DNA of 64,000 nt from Ancistrus triradiatus (taxonomy: Eukaryota > Chordata > Actinopteri > Siluriformes > Loricariidae). A model generated the notes under the pieces. That model had not been told where the DNA came from and ran no database searches. It saw only the letters and a list, made by a program, of their open reading frames with translations. Where the stretch lies: NCBI GenBank assembly GCA_025084515.1, contig JAJAGP010000242.1, forward strand, positions 300,976-364,975, given 5' to 3'. Numbering within the stretch: the first letter of the stretch is position 1; every line of letters starts with the position of its first letter. Both the position numbers and the translations under genes were made by a program. Below are positions 32,150 to 45,400 of the stretch, piece by piece.

Positions 32150-35100
32150 CATACATACATACACATACATATACATATATATATACACACATATATACAC
32201 ACAGTGGTGCTTAAAAGTTTGTGATCCCTTTCAAATTTTCTATATTTCTGCATAAATATGACTTAAAACATCATCAGATTTTCACACAAGTCCAAAAAGA
32301 AGATAAAGAGAACCCAGTTAAGCAGTTGAGACAAAAATATTATACTTGGTCATTTATTTATTGAGGAAAATGATCCAATATTACATATTAGTGAGTGCCA
32401 AAAGTATGTGAAACTCTAGGAATAGCAGTCAATTTAAAGGTGAAATTGGAGTCAGGTGTTTCAATCAATGGGATGACAATCAGGTGTGAGTGGGCACCCT
32501 GTTTTATTTAAAGAACAGGGATCTATCAAAATCTGCTCTTCACAACACATGTTTGTGGAAGTGTATCTGGTGTGACCCCCCTGTGCAGCAATAACTGCAA
32601 CTAAACATTTCCTGTAACTGTTGATCAGTCCTGCACACCGGCTTGGAGGAATTTTAGCCCATTCCTCCGTACAGAACAGCTTCAACTCTGGGATGTTGGT
32701 GGGTTTCCTCACATTAACTGCTCACTTCAGGTCCTTCCACAACATTTCGATTGAATTAAATTCAGGACTTTGACTTGGCCATTCCAAAACATTAACTTTA
32801 TTCTTCTTTAACCATTCTTTGGTAGAACGACTTGTGTGCTTAGGGTCGTTGTCTTGTTGCATGACCCACCTTCTCTTGAGATTCAGTTCATGGAAAGGTG
32901 TCCTGACATTTTCCTTTAGAATTCTCTAATATAATTCAGAATTCATTGTTCCATCAATGATGGCAAGCCGTCCTGGCCCAGATGCAGCAAAACAGGTCCA
33001 AACCATGATACTACCACCACCATGTTTCACAGATGGGATAAGGTTCTTATGCTGTAATGCAGTGTTTTCCTGTCTCCAAACATAACGCTTTTCTGTTAAA
33101 CAAAAAAGTTCTATTTTGGCCTCATCGGTCCACAAAACATTCTTCCAATAGCCTTCTGGCCTATGTTCTTTTTGGAGAGCAGTGGCTTTCTCCTTGCAAC
33201 CCTGCCATGCACACCAATGTAGCACAGTGTTCCTCTGATGGTTCCTCAGTTGCTTAAAAGTTATCCTGGGGTCCTTTGTGACCTCACCAACTATTACACG
33301 CCTTGCTCTTGGAGTGATTTTTGTTAGTCGACCACTCCTGGAGAGGGTATACAGTGGGGCAAAAAAGTATTTAGTCAGCCACTGATTGTGCAAGTTCTCC
33401 TACTTAGAAAGATGAGAGAGGTCTGTAATTGTCATCATAGGTACACTTCAACTATGAGAGACAAAATGAGAAAAAAAAAATTCAGGAAATCACACTGTAG
33501 GATTTTTTAAGAATTTAATTGTAAATTATGGTAAAAAATAAGTATTTGGTCAATAACAAAATAACAAAATAACAAAAGTTCAAAACTCAATACTTTGCAA
33601 CATAACCTCTGTTGGCAATGACAGGGATTGCCCGAGAGGTGTGTTTGGGATCATTGTCATGCTGAAAGACCCAGTTACGTTCCATCTTCAATGCTCTCAC
33701 TGATGGAAGGAGAGGACACGACGAGTTGAGTTTTTACCAAAAAGTTGTACTTTGATTTCATCTGACGACATGATATTCTCTTAATTTTCTGGATCATCCA
33801 TATGCTCTCTGGCAAACTTCAGACGGGCCTGGACATGTACTGACTTAAGCAGGGGGACACGCCTGGCACTGCAGGATCTGAGTCCCTCTTGGCGTAGTGT
33901 GTTACTGATGCCTTTGTTACTTTGGTTCCAGCTCTCTGCAGGTCATTCATCAGGTGCCTCCATGTAGTTCTGGGATTTTTTGCTCATCGTTCTCATGATC
34001 ATTTTGACCCCACAGGATGAGATCTTGCGTGGGGCCCCAGATCGAGGGAGATTATCAATGGCCTTGTATGTCTTCCATTTTGTTACAATTGCTCCCACAG
34101 TTGAGTTATTCACACCAACCTGCTTGCCTATTGTAGATCCACTCTTCCCAGCCTGGTGCAGGTCTACAATTTTCTTCCTGGTGTCCTTCAACTGTTTGAG
34201 GCTGTGGACAGGTGTCTTTTATACAGATAACGAGGACAAACATGTGCCATTAATACAGGTAACGAGTGGAGGACAGAAGAGCTTCTAAAGAAGTTACAGG
34301 TTTGTGAGAACCAGAAATCTTGCAAATACTTATTTTCCATAATGATTTACAGTTAAATTCTTTAAAAATCCTACAATGTGATTTCCTTTTTGTCTCTCAT
34401 AGTTGAAGTGTACCTATGATGAAAATTACAGACCTCTCTCATCTTTCTAAGTAGGAGAACTTGTTCAATCAGTGGTTGACTAAATACTTTTTTGCCCCAC
34501 TGTATATGGTTTGAATCTCCTCCATTTGTACACAAGCTATCTGACTGTGGATTGGAGGAGTCCAAACTCTTTAGAGATGGTTTTGTAACCTTTTCCAGCC
34601 TGATGAGTATCAAAAACTCCTTCTGTTGTCCTCAGAAATCTCATTTATTCTTGCCATGATACACTTCCACAAACATGTGTTGTGAAGAGCAGACTTTGAT
34701 AGATCCCTGTTCTTTAAATAAAACAGGGTGCCCACTCACACCTGACTGTCATCCCATTGATTGAAACACCTGACTCCAATTTCACCTTTAAATTAACTGC
34801 TATTCCTAGAGGTTCACATACTTTTGCCACTCACTAATATGTAATATTGGATCATTTTCCTCAATAAATAAATGATCTCTTTATCTACTTTTAGGACTTG
34901 TGTGAAAATCTGATGATGTTTTAGGTCATTTATTCAGAAATATAAACATTTCTTAAATGCTCACAAACTTTCAAGCACCACTGTATATGGTGTGTGGTAT
35001 TAATTAACGCTGGACCAAATCATGCTTTTTTTTTTTACCAGACTATTCTCTTTCCAGGCCTCTGGGAATTTGGGTCTCTGCTTGTGGCGAGACACCATCG

Positions 35101-36405
35101 CCTGCATTTCCTCTATGGTCGGGTGGTTCCCTGCTTCAGCCTGGAAGGCCAGCTGGAAAGGGGGCACGGATTCACCTGGCACATGCATGTCAGAGAAATA
35201 ATTTAGGGTTCAGGAAAATACTTCTGTCCAGACTCACCCTAGTTTAGAGGCGACGTGCAAAACTAACTGAAGACAAAATGCAAACCAGGGCTTCTTCAAA
35301 ACACTGTATGATATAATGTGAATGGGCGCTCAGGTGGCATAGTGGTAATTTGATAGCCCAGAAGTGCCTTCTTGGAAAATGAGGCATCACAAGGGCATGA
35401 AGACACAGGCCATGCCAAATCGAGAGCATGCAGGCTGGATGATGCAAGAACTGCAGTGACCCCTGCTGGCTATAGACTGGCCCCGTGTTCTCCTTCCTGA
35501 CCAGTGAAAAAAGAATCACGTTCCCACTTTTTTAAAATTTCCCTTTTTATTCATATTCCTTTCTTCCTTATTTCCTTTATATTTCCTGCCTAACTTTCGT
35601 CCTTTCTCCGTTCTAGATTTACTTTCCTTCCTTTAAGTCATTTCTTTCTGCCTTTTTTATTTTCATTCTTTTCCTTTTTCTGGCAACCTTCTCTTATTTT
35701 CCCTCCTTCTTTCCTTTACTGTCCTGCCTTCCTTCTGTCTTTATTTTTATTCCTTCCTTCACTTTGTAATCCTTTCTTCCTTCTAACTGCCATTTTATTC
35801 CTTTTTTCCCCCTCTTTTATTTTTTTGTAACTTTTAATTACTTTTCCTTCTTCATTTAATTCCACAGTTTCTTAATTTCCATTTTTCCCCCTTCTTTATT
35901 TCCGTTCATTTTAATGTTTTTTGCTTTAAATCTTTATTCTCCTTCTTTATTTACATTCATTCTTTCTGATTTTTCCTTCCATCATGGTATTTATTTAGCT
36001 CCTTTCAATCTAGTTTTCCTTTGTTCTGTATTTCCCTTTGTATATTATCCTTACTTCCTTCTGTATTTTTCTACCTTCCTATTGTTCTTACTTAACTTCC
36101 TTCCTCATTTCTTTATTTCCCTTAATTCATTCCTTCTTAATTTCCCTTTCTTCCTTCTGAAATAAATTGTTTTACCATTTAATTTTTTTAAATGAATGAA
36201 TTCTTACTCTCCTTTATTTTCCTTCATTTCATTTTTAACTTTTTACTCCTTCCTCCATTATCTTTTGTTGTTAACATGGGTGGGCTCTGATCTAAAAATG
36301 GGTAAAACGACACATAATTGTATAGAGAATATTTACTAAGCACATTTATAAATGTAGGCCTGCATCAGTTCTAAATGAAAATGACATCATCTAACAATTC
36401 ACTTT

Positions 36406-36497
<92 letters not shown>

Positions 36498-39400
36498 CAC
36501 ATTTACTGTAATGTGAGCATGAGCAGTACCTGGAAAGAGATCAGCACAGCGCATGAAGCTCTCCCAGTAAAGCAGACCCAGTGCATAAACATCCACCTGC
36601 TTCAGTGCAGCCTCGCAGTCTCGCAGGTTCACTGCCCCTTCCAGTACCTCTGGAGCCATGTAACGCACTGTCCCCACCTACACACCCAAACACGCAGTTT
36701 TATTTGCGCAATAATCATTTCCTAAAAATAATGAACAGCTTCCTTTGTTGTTAGGACAAAAGAACTAGTAACTGAGTTTTGATTAGTCACAAACATGGCC
36801 ACATTCATTGGGTAACATGCTGTAAACTCTTGGGTAATGTGCTGACTAGAAAATTTCACTAAATCATGCATTCTTCATCCAGCAGTAATAAGCTAATAAA
36901 TACAGGTATGCACTGTTTAACGTCCATCCAATCAACATTCGTTTGTGTTAATGACCAAGGTCTAGAAAATTGAAATAAATAATAAGAGGAAATAAAAATC
37001 TGTCTTTTAACACTGGGCGTTGAGGCCTTAAACAGCCGATCAACTCTGCGTATCCACAAGCAGAGGTCTGTGAGAGCCAGAAATTTTTACAATTAAATTC
37101 TTTTAAAAATCCTACAATGTGAGTTTTGGATTTTTTCCTCATTTTGTCTCTCATAGTTGAAGTGTACCTATGATGAAAATCACAGACCTCTCATCTTTCT
37201 AAGTCAGAGAACTTGCACAATCAGTGGCTGACTAAATCCTTTTTTGCCCCACTGTAAACTGGTTCACATTCACTCGTCTATCAGTGCATTTTTGGCTTCC
37301 GTCATTAGGGAACTCATGTTTTCAGCATTATCTCTGACGCATTTACATATAGTCCGTGAAGTTGTCTGGTGAAAATACCCATTATTTCTACGTTAAAGTA
37401 GCATAAAAAGATGACGTGACTATGCTAATGTCTGGTCAACATCCCCTTTCGCAGAACGTAATGCGGTTGGTAAACGGCGCATACCTGTACTGATTTGTTG
37501 TAGGTCTGTTAGTCCTGACAGAAAGAGTAATTGGCCTGTACAGACCTCACTGATAGCCGTGTTGTCATCATCTGCATGGCCTGACTGCCTCTTCCCAGTT
37601 AGAGCCATAGAAAGGCCAAAATCACTGAGCACACAGCTGCCATCTGCCTTCACCAACACGTTCCTACTGTTCAGGTCCCTGTGGGAGACTGCGGGCTTAT
37701 AAATATCTGAAAGACAGAGAAAAAGAAAAAAAAAAAGTAAAAGAAGTGTTAAGAAGCGTATTTTGGCATCTCCTCTCGCACCCTGTTTATGCAGTACTAT
37801 CCTATGGGTGCATAATGCTGGTAAGCACTCATCTGGTTAGACTGCTTTCTGAATCTGACTTGAATATAGCTGTTTACTGGTGACACAGAAAGCTTGTAAA
37901 CAGAGTTTTAATATTGTTATTCTATTTAAAAAATGCACTGCCTGACCAGAAAAAGGTCACTCACACACTAATATTTTGTTGGACTGACTTAAGCTTTGAT
38001 TACGGCATGCATTCGCTGTGGCATCATTTCCACAAGCTTCTGCAATGTCTCAACATTTATTTCTGTCCTGAGTTGCATTCGTTTCTCAATGGGGTTCAGC
38101 TCTGGACTCTGTGGTGGCAAATCTATGTGTGAAAATGATGGCTCATGCCCCCTGAACCACATAATTTGAGCCCGATGAATCCTGGCATTGTCATCTTGGA
38201 ATATGTCCATGCCATCAGGGAAGAAAAAAATCCATTGATAAAATAACCTGGTCGTTCAGTATATTCAGGTAGTCAGTTGACCTCATTCTTTGGGCACATA
38301 ATGTTGCTGAGCCTAGACCTGACCAACTGCAGCAACCCCAGATCATAGCACTGCCCCCACAGGCTTGTACAGCACTAGGCATGATGGGTGCATCACTTCA
38401 GCCGCCTCTGATGCGCCCATCACTCTGGAACAGGGTCAATCTGGACTCATCAGACCTCATGACCTTCTTCCATTGCTCCAGAGTCCAATCTTTATGCTCC
38501 CTGGCAAACTGAAGCCATGTTTGCCAGCTAGCCTCACTGACAAGAGGTTTTCTTAAGGCTACACAGCTGTTAAGTCTCAATCACTTGAGTTCCCTTCGCA
38601 CTGTGCATGTGCTCATACAAATGCTCTTACTTTCACTATTAAACATATCCCTGAGTTCTACTGTTGTTTTTCTATGATTTGATTTCACCAAACATTTAAG
38701 TGATCATGATCACTCAAGATTTTTTCCCGACCACACCTCTCAAAGATGATGTTTCCCCACTGTCCTTCCACTTCTTAATAATATGTCGGACAGTTCTTCA
38801 CCCGATTTTAGTAGTTTCAGCAATCTCCTTAGATGTTTTCTCTGCTTAATGCATGGCAATAATTCGACCCTTCTGAAACAGATTATGATCTTTTCCATTA
38901 CCACAGGATGTGTATTTTGATATGGTTGTTTAACAAATGAAAAGCTCCTCACTGCATCACCTAGGGTTAAATAACTTGTTGCCAGCTGAAACATAATCAC
39001 CAATTTGCAGTAATTATCTGATGGGAGGCTCTTACCCATTGCTTAGTAAAATCCAGGTGGTGACCTTTCTTTGACCAGGCTGTGTTTATCATTTATAAAT
39101 GATTTGAGTCCTTGTTATCAGTTCCATTTATATAGAAGCACTTTGTAGTTCTAGAATTACAGACTGTAGTCCATCCGTTTCTCTACATACTTTGGTAGTC
39201 TCCTTTATGCTGTTCCCTGACCTGTGGTCAAATAGAACTCACATTTGGGTGGTGGGTCATTTTCAGCACTGCAGTGACACTGACGTGGTGGTGGTGGTGG
39301 TGTTAGTGTGTGTTTTGTTGGTATGAGTGGATCGGACACAGCAGTGCTGCTGGAGTTTGACACCTCAATGTCAATGCTGGACTGAAAATAGTCCACCGAC

Positions 39401-42400
39401 CAAAAATGTCCAGCCATCAGCACTGATGAACTACAGTCTCTGACTTTCCATCTACAAGGTGGAGCAATATGGTAATAGTGTCTAATAGAGTGCACAATGA
39501 GTGAACACAGTGTTTAAAAACCAGACAATGAGTGTAGAGAAAAGGAGGTGTAGTTAATAAAATGATGGGTTAGTGTATCTACAAAGTCAAATCATAATTT
39601 GGATCTCAGGTGGACTGCTCCCAGCATAGGTCCATGTGGGTGTGTTTTTTGCTACAACTAACCTCCTCTTACAAGCTCAGTGTGCAGATAAGCCAGTCCT
39701 CTGGTCACAGAGAGAACCAGGCGACAGCAACTCAGCCAGTCAACAGTCCTTGTGCTCAGATATGTGCACAGAGAGCCCTGGGGAAACAAAGAGGTAAGAA
39801 AGGTAAGAAAGAGGAGTTCAGTGTAAAACCCAGAGAGAATGAAGAGAGCAAGACATTGTTCATTTACTAAATGGGTGGCACATCTTAGCTGTCCATCAAA
39901 CAGTGGGTGTGGAGGTACTAAAAGGGTATGCCCAGTTCAGTTCCAACCAAAGGCTGACTCACTTTCATGAAAACAGAAACACATCCATTTTTTATATGCG
40001 AGCAGAAGCTGCACTGCATTGGCAATGCTGAACAAGGTACAATGGCACCTCAGTTCTCAACCACCTCAGAACTCGTCAACTTCGGTTCTCACCACATTCT
40101 GAGGAAGAAAATCTTTCTTGGTCCTCGTTGTTTGCTCGGTACTCAGCACACTTGCTTGAACTTGTAGAAGTTGAGCCACGCAACATGTTTCAGCAGATAC
40201 TCGAGTCATGATTCATGATTCGGTACACTGTGATTCAGATTCACAAAGCTCTAGCTCACAGAAGATTCTGTTTTTCTTTATTTTACATCTACATGTACAG
40301 TATTCTTAATGCAAATAAGTCTCCATGGGCCCAAATAGATTAGTTTATAAGAGCCAACTGAAAGCAAAACAGGAACTGAAAGCTCCAGAACACAGGCTGC
40401 AGTTAGTTAACCAATAACTAAGTAAATGTTTGCACTTTCAATCCATTGCACACTAAATCACATGGGATTTTCAACACCATTATAAAATAAGTATTGTGAC
40501 TTTGGTCATCTGTAGGTAAATCTAAGTGTTTTAAACATTAACTTACTTATCACGAGGCGGAATCTCCATCTACAGGTACCATAATCTAACTGCAGTCATT
40601 TAAGGCGGACCAGAAAATGCGAATAAGAAGCCAACTTCAGCCTTGCCTCCACTATGATACCAAACACTCATTAATCTCCGCAGTTCATGTTACATTTAAT
40701 TTATGATGGTTTTATGAGAAAATATCCCCATGGTAAATTGATTTCTCAGATCAGATTAAGGGCCTAGAAATCAGATTAAGATATCAAATAAAGAGAGATG
40801 GATTTCTCAACGCATGTATACCCTTACTCTGATCTCAATCGGTTTTCTCAGTCTGTGCTTGCACACAAACATAGCCCGGAACACCAGCTAGCAGAATCAG
40901 ACGTGGTTGCCATGGTTGCCATCTCAGCCACTTGGATCCCATCATGGGTCTTCATTGTTTGTCTGTCTATGTATGACTCTTCTGGGGATACCCTGTTACT
41001 TAGAGTCTATGAGTTACATGAGTTTCGGTGGTTGGGTCAATATTGATATTATACAACAGTACCTGATTACCTTTATATTCAGATACACAAATACACAATG
41101 GAGGAGTTCTCGACGTATTTGGCAATTTACACCAAGCACTGTATGAAAAATGCAAGGCCAGAGCGAAGGCTCAGCGTCTATTCTGGACTCATTCCTCAGT
41201 GTCACCTTGCACGTGAGAGGTTCTAAGCATCACTAACAAATAAACTAAAGTGATAACTTGCGTTTACCTTGTTAACATTTTCCATTTGTGAAAGTCAAAA
41301 TCAAAGTCTATTTTATTTATACAGCACTTTATTATAGAATACTGTCTCTAAATGTACTGAGGAAAAAACGTTAGAGAACAGAGACTCGGAAAGTGACCCA
41401 ACACCCCTGGCAGTCTCAATGTTCCATGTAATAATTTAATTTAAAAAAAATAATACACATATACAGTGGTTTGCCCCCTTCCTGATTTCCTATTTTTTTG
41501 TATGTTTGTCACACTTAAGTGTTTCGGAACATCAAACCAATTTAAATATTAGTCAAAGACAACTCAAGTAAAAACAAAATGCAGTTTTTAAATGAGGGTG
41601 TTTATTATTAAGGGAGAACAAAAACCCAAATCTACATGGCCCTGTGTGAAAAAGTGATTGCCCCTTTGTTAATACATAACTTAACTATGGTTTATCACAC
41701 CTGAGTTCACTGTCTCTAGCCACACCCAGGCCTGATTATTGCCACACCTGTTCTCAATCAGGACATCACTTAAATAGGACCTGCCTGACAAAATTAAGAA
41801 CACCAAAGATCCTTAAAGCTACACACCATGCCGAGATCCAAAGAAATTCGGAAAACAATTAAAGAAAGTATTGAGATCTGTCAGTCTGAAAGGGTTATAA
41901 AGCCATTTCTACAAAGCTTTGGGACTCCAGCGCACAGTGAGAGGCCCATTATCCCACAAATGGAGAAAGACAAGGAAACATTGGTTTTACCTTGAAAGTA
42001 GTGGCCAGCCGACCAAAATGTTCCCAAAAAACACCGTGAAAGGTCACACAAAAGACCCCACAACAACATTCAAAGAACTGCAGGCTTTACTTGGCTGAGT
42101 TTAAGGTCAGTGTTCATACCTCCACCATAAGAAAGAGAGACTGGGCAAAAATGGCCTGCATGGCAGAGTTCCAAGACGAAAACCACTGCTGAGCAAAAAA
42201 GAACATTAAAGCTCGTCTCAATTTTTCCAGAACACACACTTGATGATCCCCACCACTTTTGGGGAAAACATTCTGTGGATGACGAGACAAAAGCTGAAAC
42301 TCCTCTGGAAGGGGTGATTTGTCCCTTTACATCTGGTGTAAAAGTAAACACAGCATTTCAGAAAAAGAACATTATAGCAACAGTAAAATATGGTGGTGGT

Positions 42401-45400
42401 AGATGTGATGGTCTGGTGGCTGTTTTTGCTGCTTCAGGACCTGGAAAGACTTGCTGTGTGATAAATGGAACTATGAATTCTGTTGTCCTACTAAAAAATC
42501 CTGAAGCCCCCTTTCCTTTGAGAATGTCCAGCCATCTGTTTCGGGACCTCAAGCTGAAACGAACTTGGGGTTCTGCAGCAGGACAATGACCCAAAACACA
42601 CCAGCAAGTCCACCTCTGAATGGCTGAAGAAAAACAAAATGAAGACTTTGGAGTAGCCTAGTCAGAGTCCTGACCTGAATCCTATTGAGATGTTGTGGCA
42701 TGACCTTAAAAAAGCCGTTCATGCTGGAAAACCCCCCAATGTGGCTGAATTACAACAATTCTGCAAAGATGAGTGGCCAAAATTCCTCCACAACACCATA
42801 AAAGACTCATAGCAAGTTATCACAAAGGCTTGGTTGCAGTTGTTGCTGCTAAGGGTGGCCCAACCAGTTATTAGGTTTAGGGGACAATCACTTTTTCCAC
42901 ACAGGGCCATGTAGGTTTGGAATTTTTTGTTCCTTAATAATAAACACCTTCATTTAAAAACTGCATTTTGTGTGTGCTTGTGTTGTCTTTGACTAATATT
43001 TGAATTGGTTTGATGTTCCACTAACACTAATTCATTGAGACTTAGAGGTTAACGAAAACAAAAATTGTGAACCAACTTGGTGCTGTAACACGTTTAGAAG
43101 CCAGCGCTGAGTAATGTTGGTGCATTTCTTATCTGTGTAGTTCTTTCTATATTTTTGGTATGTATGCTAGCAGAATTTTTTTTTTTGGTTGATATTTTCA
43201 CATTATCGTGCTTTGCATTTTATTTTTGTAAGCATGTGTGTGAATCTTTTGGGTGCACACACATGTAGCGCATCATTCTGACAGTAATCAATATTAGCTG
43301 CTAATCAAACATGGCTAGTAAGTAAGACAGCTGCTCTGCTTTCAGTGCACAGGCAATTAAAAGTTAATTGCAATTATTTATCTGAAAACTAATCGTCAGC
43401 TAAAGTTTCATGATTGTGACAGGCCCTCTTTGAAACTCGATTTGAAACTCAACCTCATTTAGATACTCGTTTTGAAACTCGCTTTGAGACTCGTTTAGAT
43501 ACTCTTTTGAAGCGTTTAGATACTCAATTTTAAAATTCACTTTGAAAGTCGTTTAGATACACGTTTCAGAAAGTAGCTTTAAACTTTAGTCACTCACTTT
43601 GAAGCTAATTTAGATACTCTTTGAAACCTGATTTGAAACTTGTTTACTCATTTTTGAACTCATTATGAAACTCATTTAGATACTCAATTTGAAATTCCCT
43701 TTGAAACTTACTTTGAAACTCGTTTTGAAACTCTGGCTTGCTTTGATGCTCGCTTTAATCCCCACTTTGGACACTTGATGGTTTAGCCCATTTTCTTCAG
43801 CTCACATTCGCCATTTTGGTACTTGTGATTCTGGTGCTGACCTGCCCATTCTGGCTCTGATTATTCACTTTCGCTGCTTAGGTTTCAGACACTGGTTTCA
43901 TATGGCTTGTGTTTGTCGAGGTTGAGTGTGATGGCCAGTGTTGTATTTTCTCCCCTACCCTTTACCTATACTGGCATCCCAACCCTAGCCTACCCACATC
44001 ACCAGGGCCTCCGCCGTCAGGGACATGCCGCCACATTAACACTTAATAATTACTGTGCTCAAACAGCTTCTAATCAAACCCTAGGATAAATATTAGAGGC
44101 TATATGTCTATTCCAAACCATAGTGGTCTATTGTTTGGAATACTGTATTCATCGGCTTCAAATACATGCATCTGATTCCCAACACTCAAGCAAATACTCC
44201 AGCCAATTCTTTACTAGCCAATAACTCTGAAAGTCTCTTCTGACTCCGACTGCCTTCAGTAATACAGAGGGGTATTCTGATCATCAATGAATGAAGGAAT
44301 TAATACACACTCTACAGGAAGCCTGAGTAAGTTACAGGTTGCCAGTACACACATTCGGAGTTAGGTTCATTCCGGAACATGCACATTAGTCAAAAATGAA
44401 AAGTTACAGCCACCACATTACAGTGTTTATGTGGAGGGAGTGGAGGAATCAAGTCGGGCACAGAGGAAGCTGCAAAAAAAGTCAGGTCACACGTTACTGA
44501 AACAAAGTGAAGAAATCTGGAAACAGAACAAGAGAGGCAGATCATAAAAAAGGAGGAAAAGATGAGGATTTCAGATGTTTGGGCACTGGGATTTATATAT
44601 GCAGCAATCACGACTAGGCTATGCTTCCTGCTCACAATAGAGTTCTGTGGAAATTTCAGACATGACACCAGATCTCTCCCATAAGCTCTAAATATAAGTA
44701 GAGGTTTTTAATATCAATTGAAACAAGAAAAAAACTAAAGAAAAGCAACAAATAAAGGAAGCAGGAACTGAATATTCTTGGCTTTCACGCTGCAGGTAGC
44801 ATCAGCAGCTATGCTTAGGCTCTGAGTTAATACAAATATGAGTAAGTATTTTGTTTTTACTTTCACTTTCAATCCATTATTCACTAAATTTCGTGAGATT
44901 TTCAACACTTTATTATAAAATAAGCTTTGTGTTAACAGTTTTGGATGGCTGTACATTAATAGCATTAGTAGCCTAGTGGGTAAGGTACCAGAAGGTCCAG
45001 GGTTCAAATCCCACCTGTGACAAACCGCTAATGTTGGGTCTTGAGCAAGGCCCTTAACCCACAATTGCTTGAATTGTAAGACTGCATCAACTGTAAGTCG
45101 CACTGCGTAATACGCTCCACTATGACAGGGTACAGACTATATAAAACTCCTTGGTTCATGATCCATTTAACTTATGATGGATTTGTTGAATGTATCCCCA
45201 TCATAAATCAGGGAGCACCTGTGCAATACAACTCCATTAGTGCATATAATGCCTTGTACAGTGTGGATTTTCTGGGGGTCTGGAACGGATTCATTCAGTT
45301 TCCATTATTCCTTATGGGAAAAATTTACAATTTATTTATTCAACGTACGAGGGAACTGTCAGAGCTCATCCCATTCGTAAATCAGGGTCTACCTGTACTT

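Larger units (their letters stand above)
32202..34983 (-). mobile_element. Tc1 family A, copy 5, chimeric and interrupted by family B
   Basis: Left end CAGTGGTGCTTAAAAGTTTG, right end CTTTCAAGCACCACTG then TA. The left arm to about 32570 carries the 5' leader in plus orientation; it then jumps at a TATCTGGTGTG junction to the transposase 3' end in minus orientation. Both ends therefore carry 5' leader sequence. A family B element sits at 33352-34502. Family A sequence resumes at 34503 with the start of the gene (ATG near 34658). Confidence 0.88.

Noticed and set aside
32035..32255. Tyr/Ile/Val-rich frames on both strands
   Set aside because: Translation of a (TA/CA)n microsatellite.
35914..36165. 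83-codon Phe/Leu-rich frame
   Set aside because: Translation of the T/C-rich tract in intron 9; no start context or conservation.
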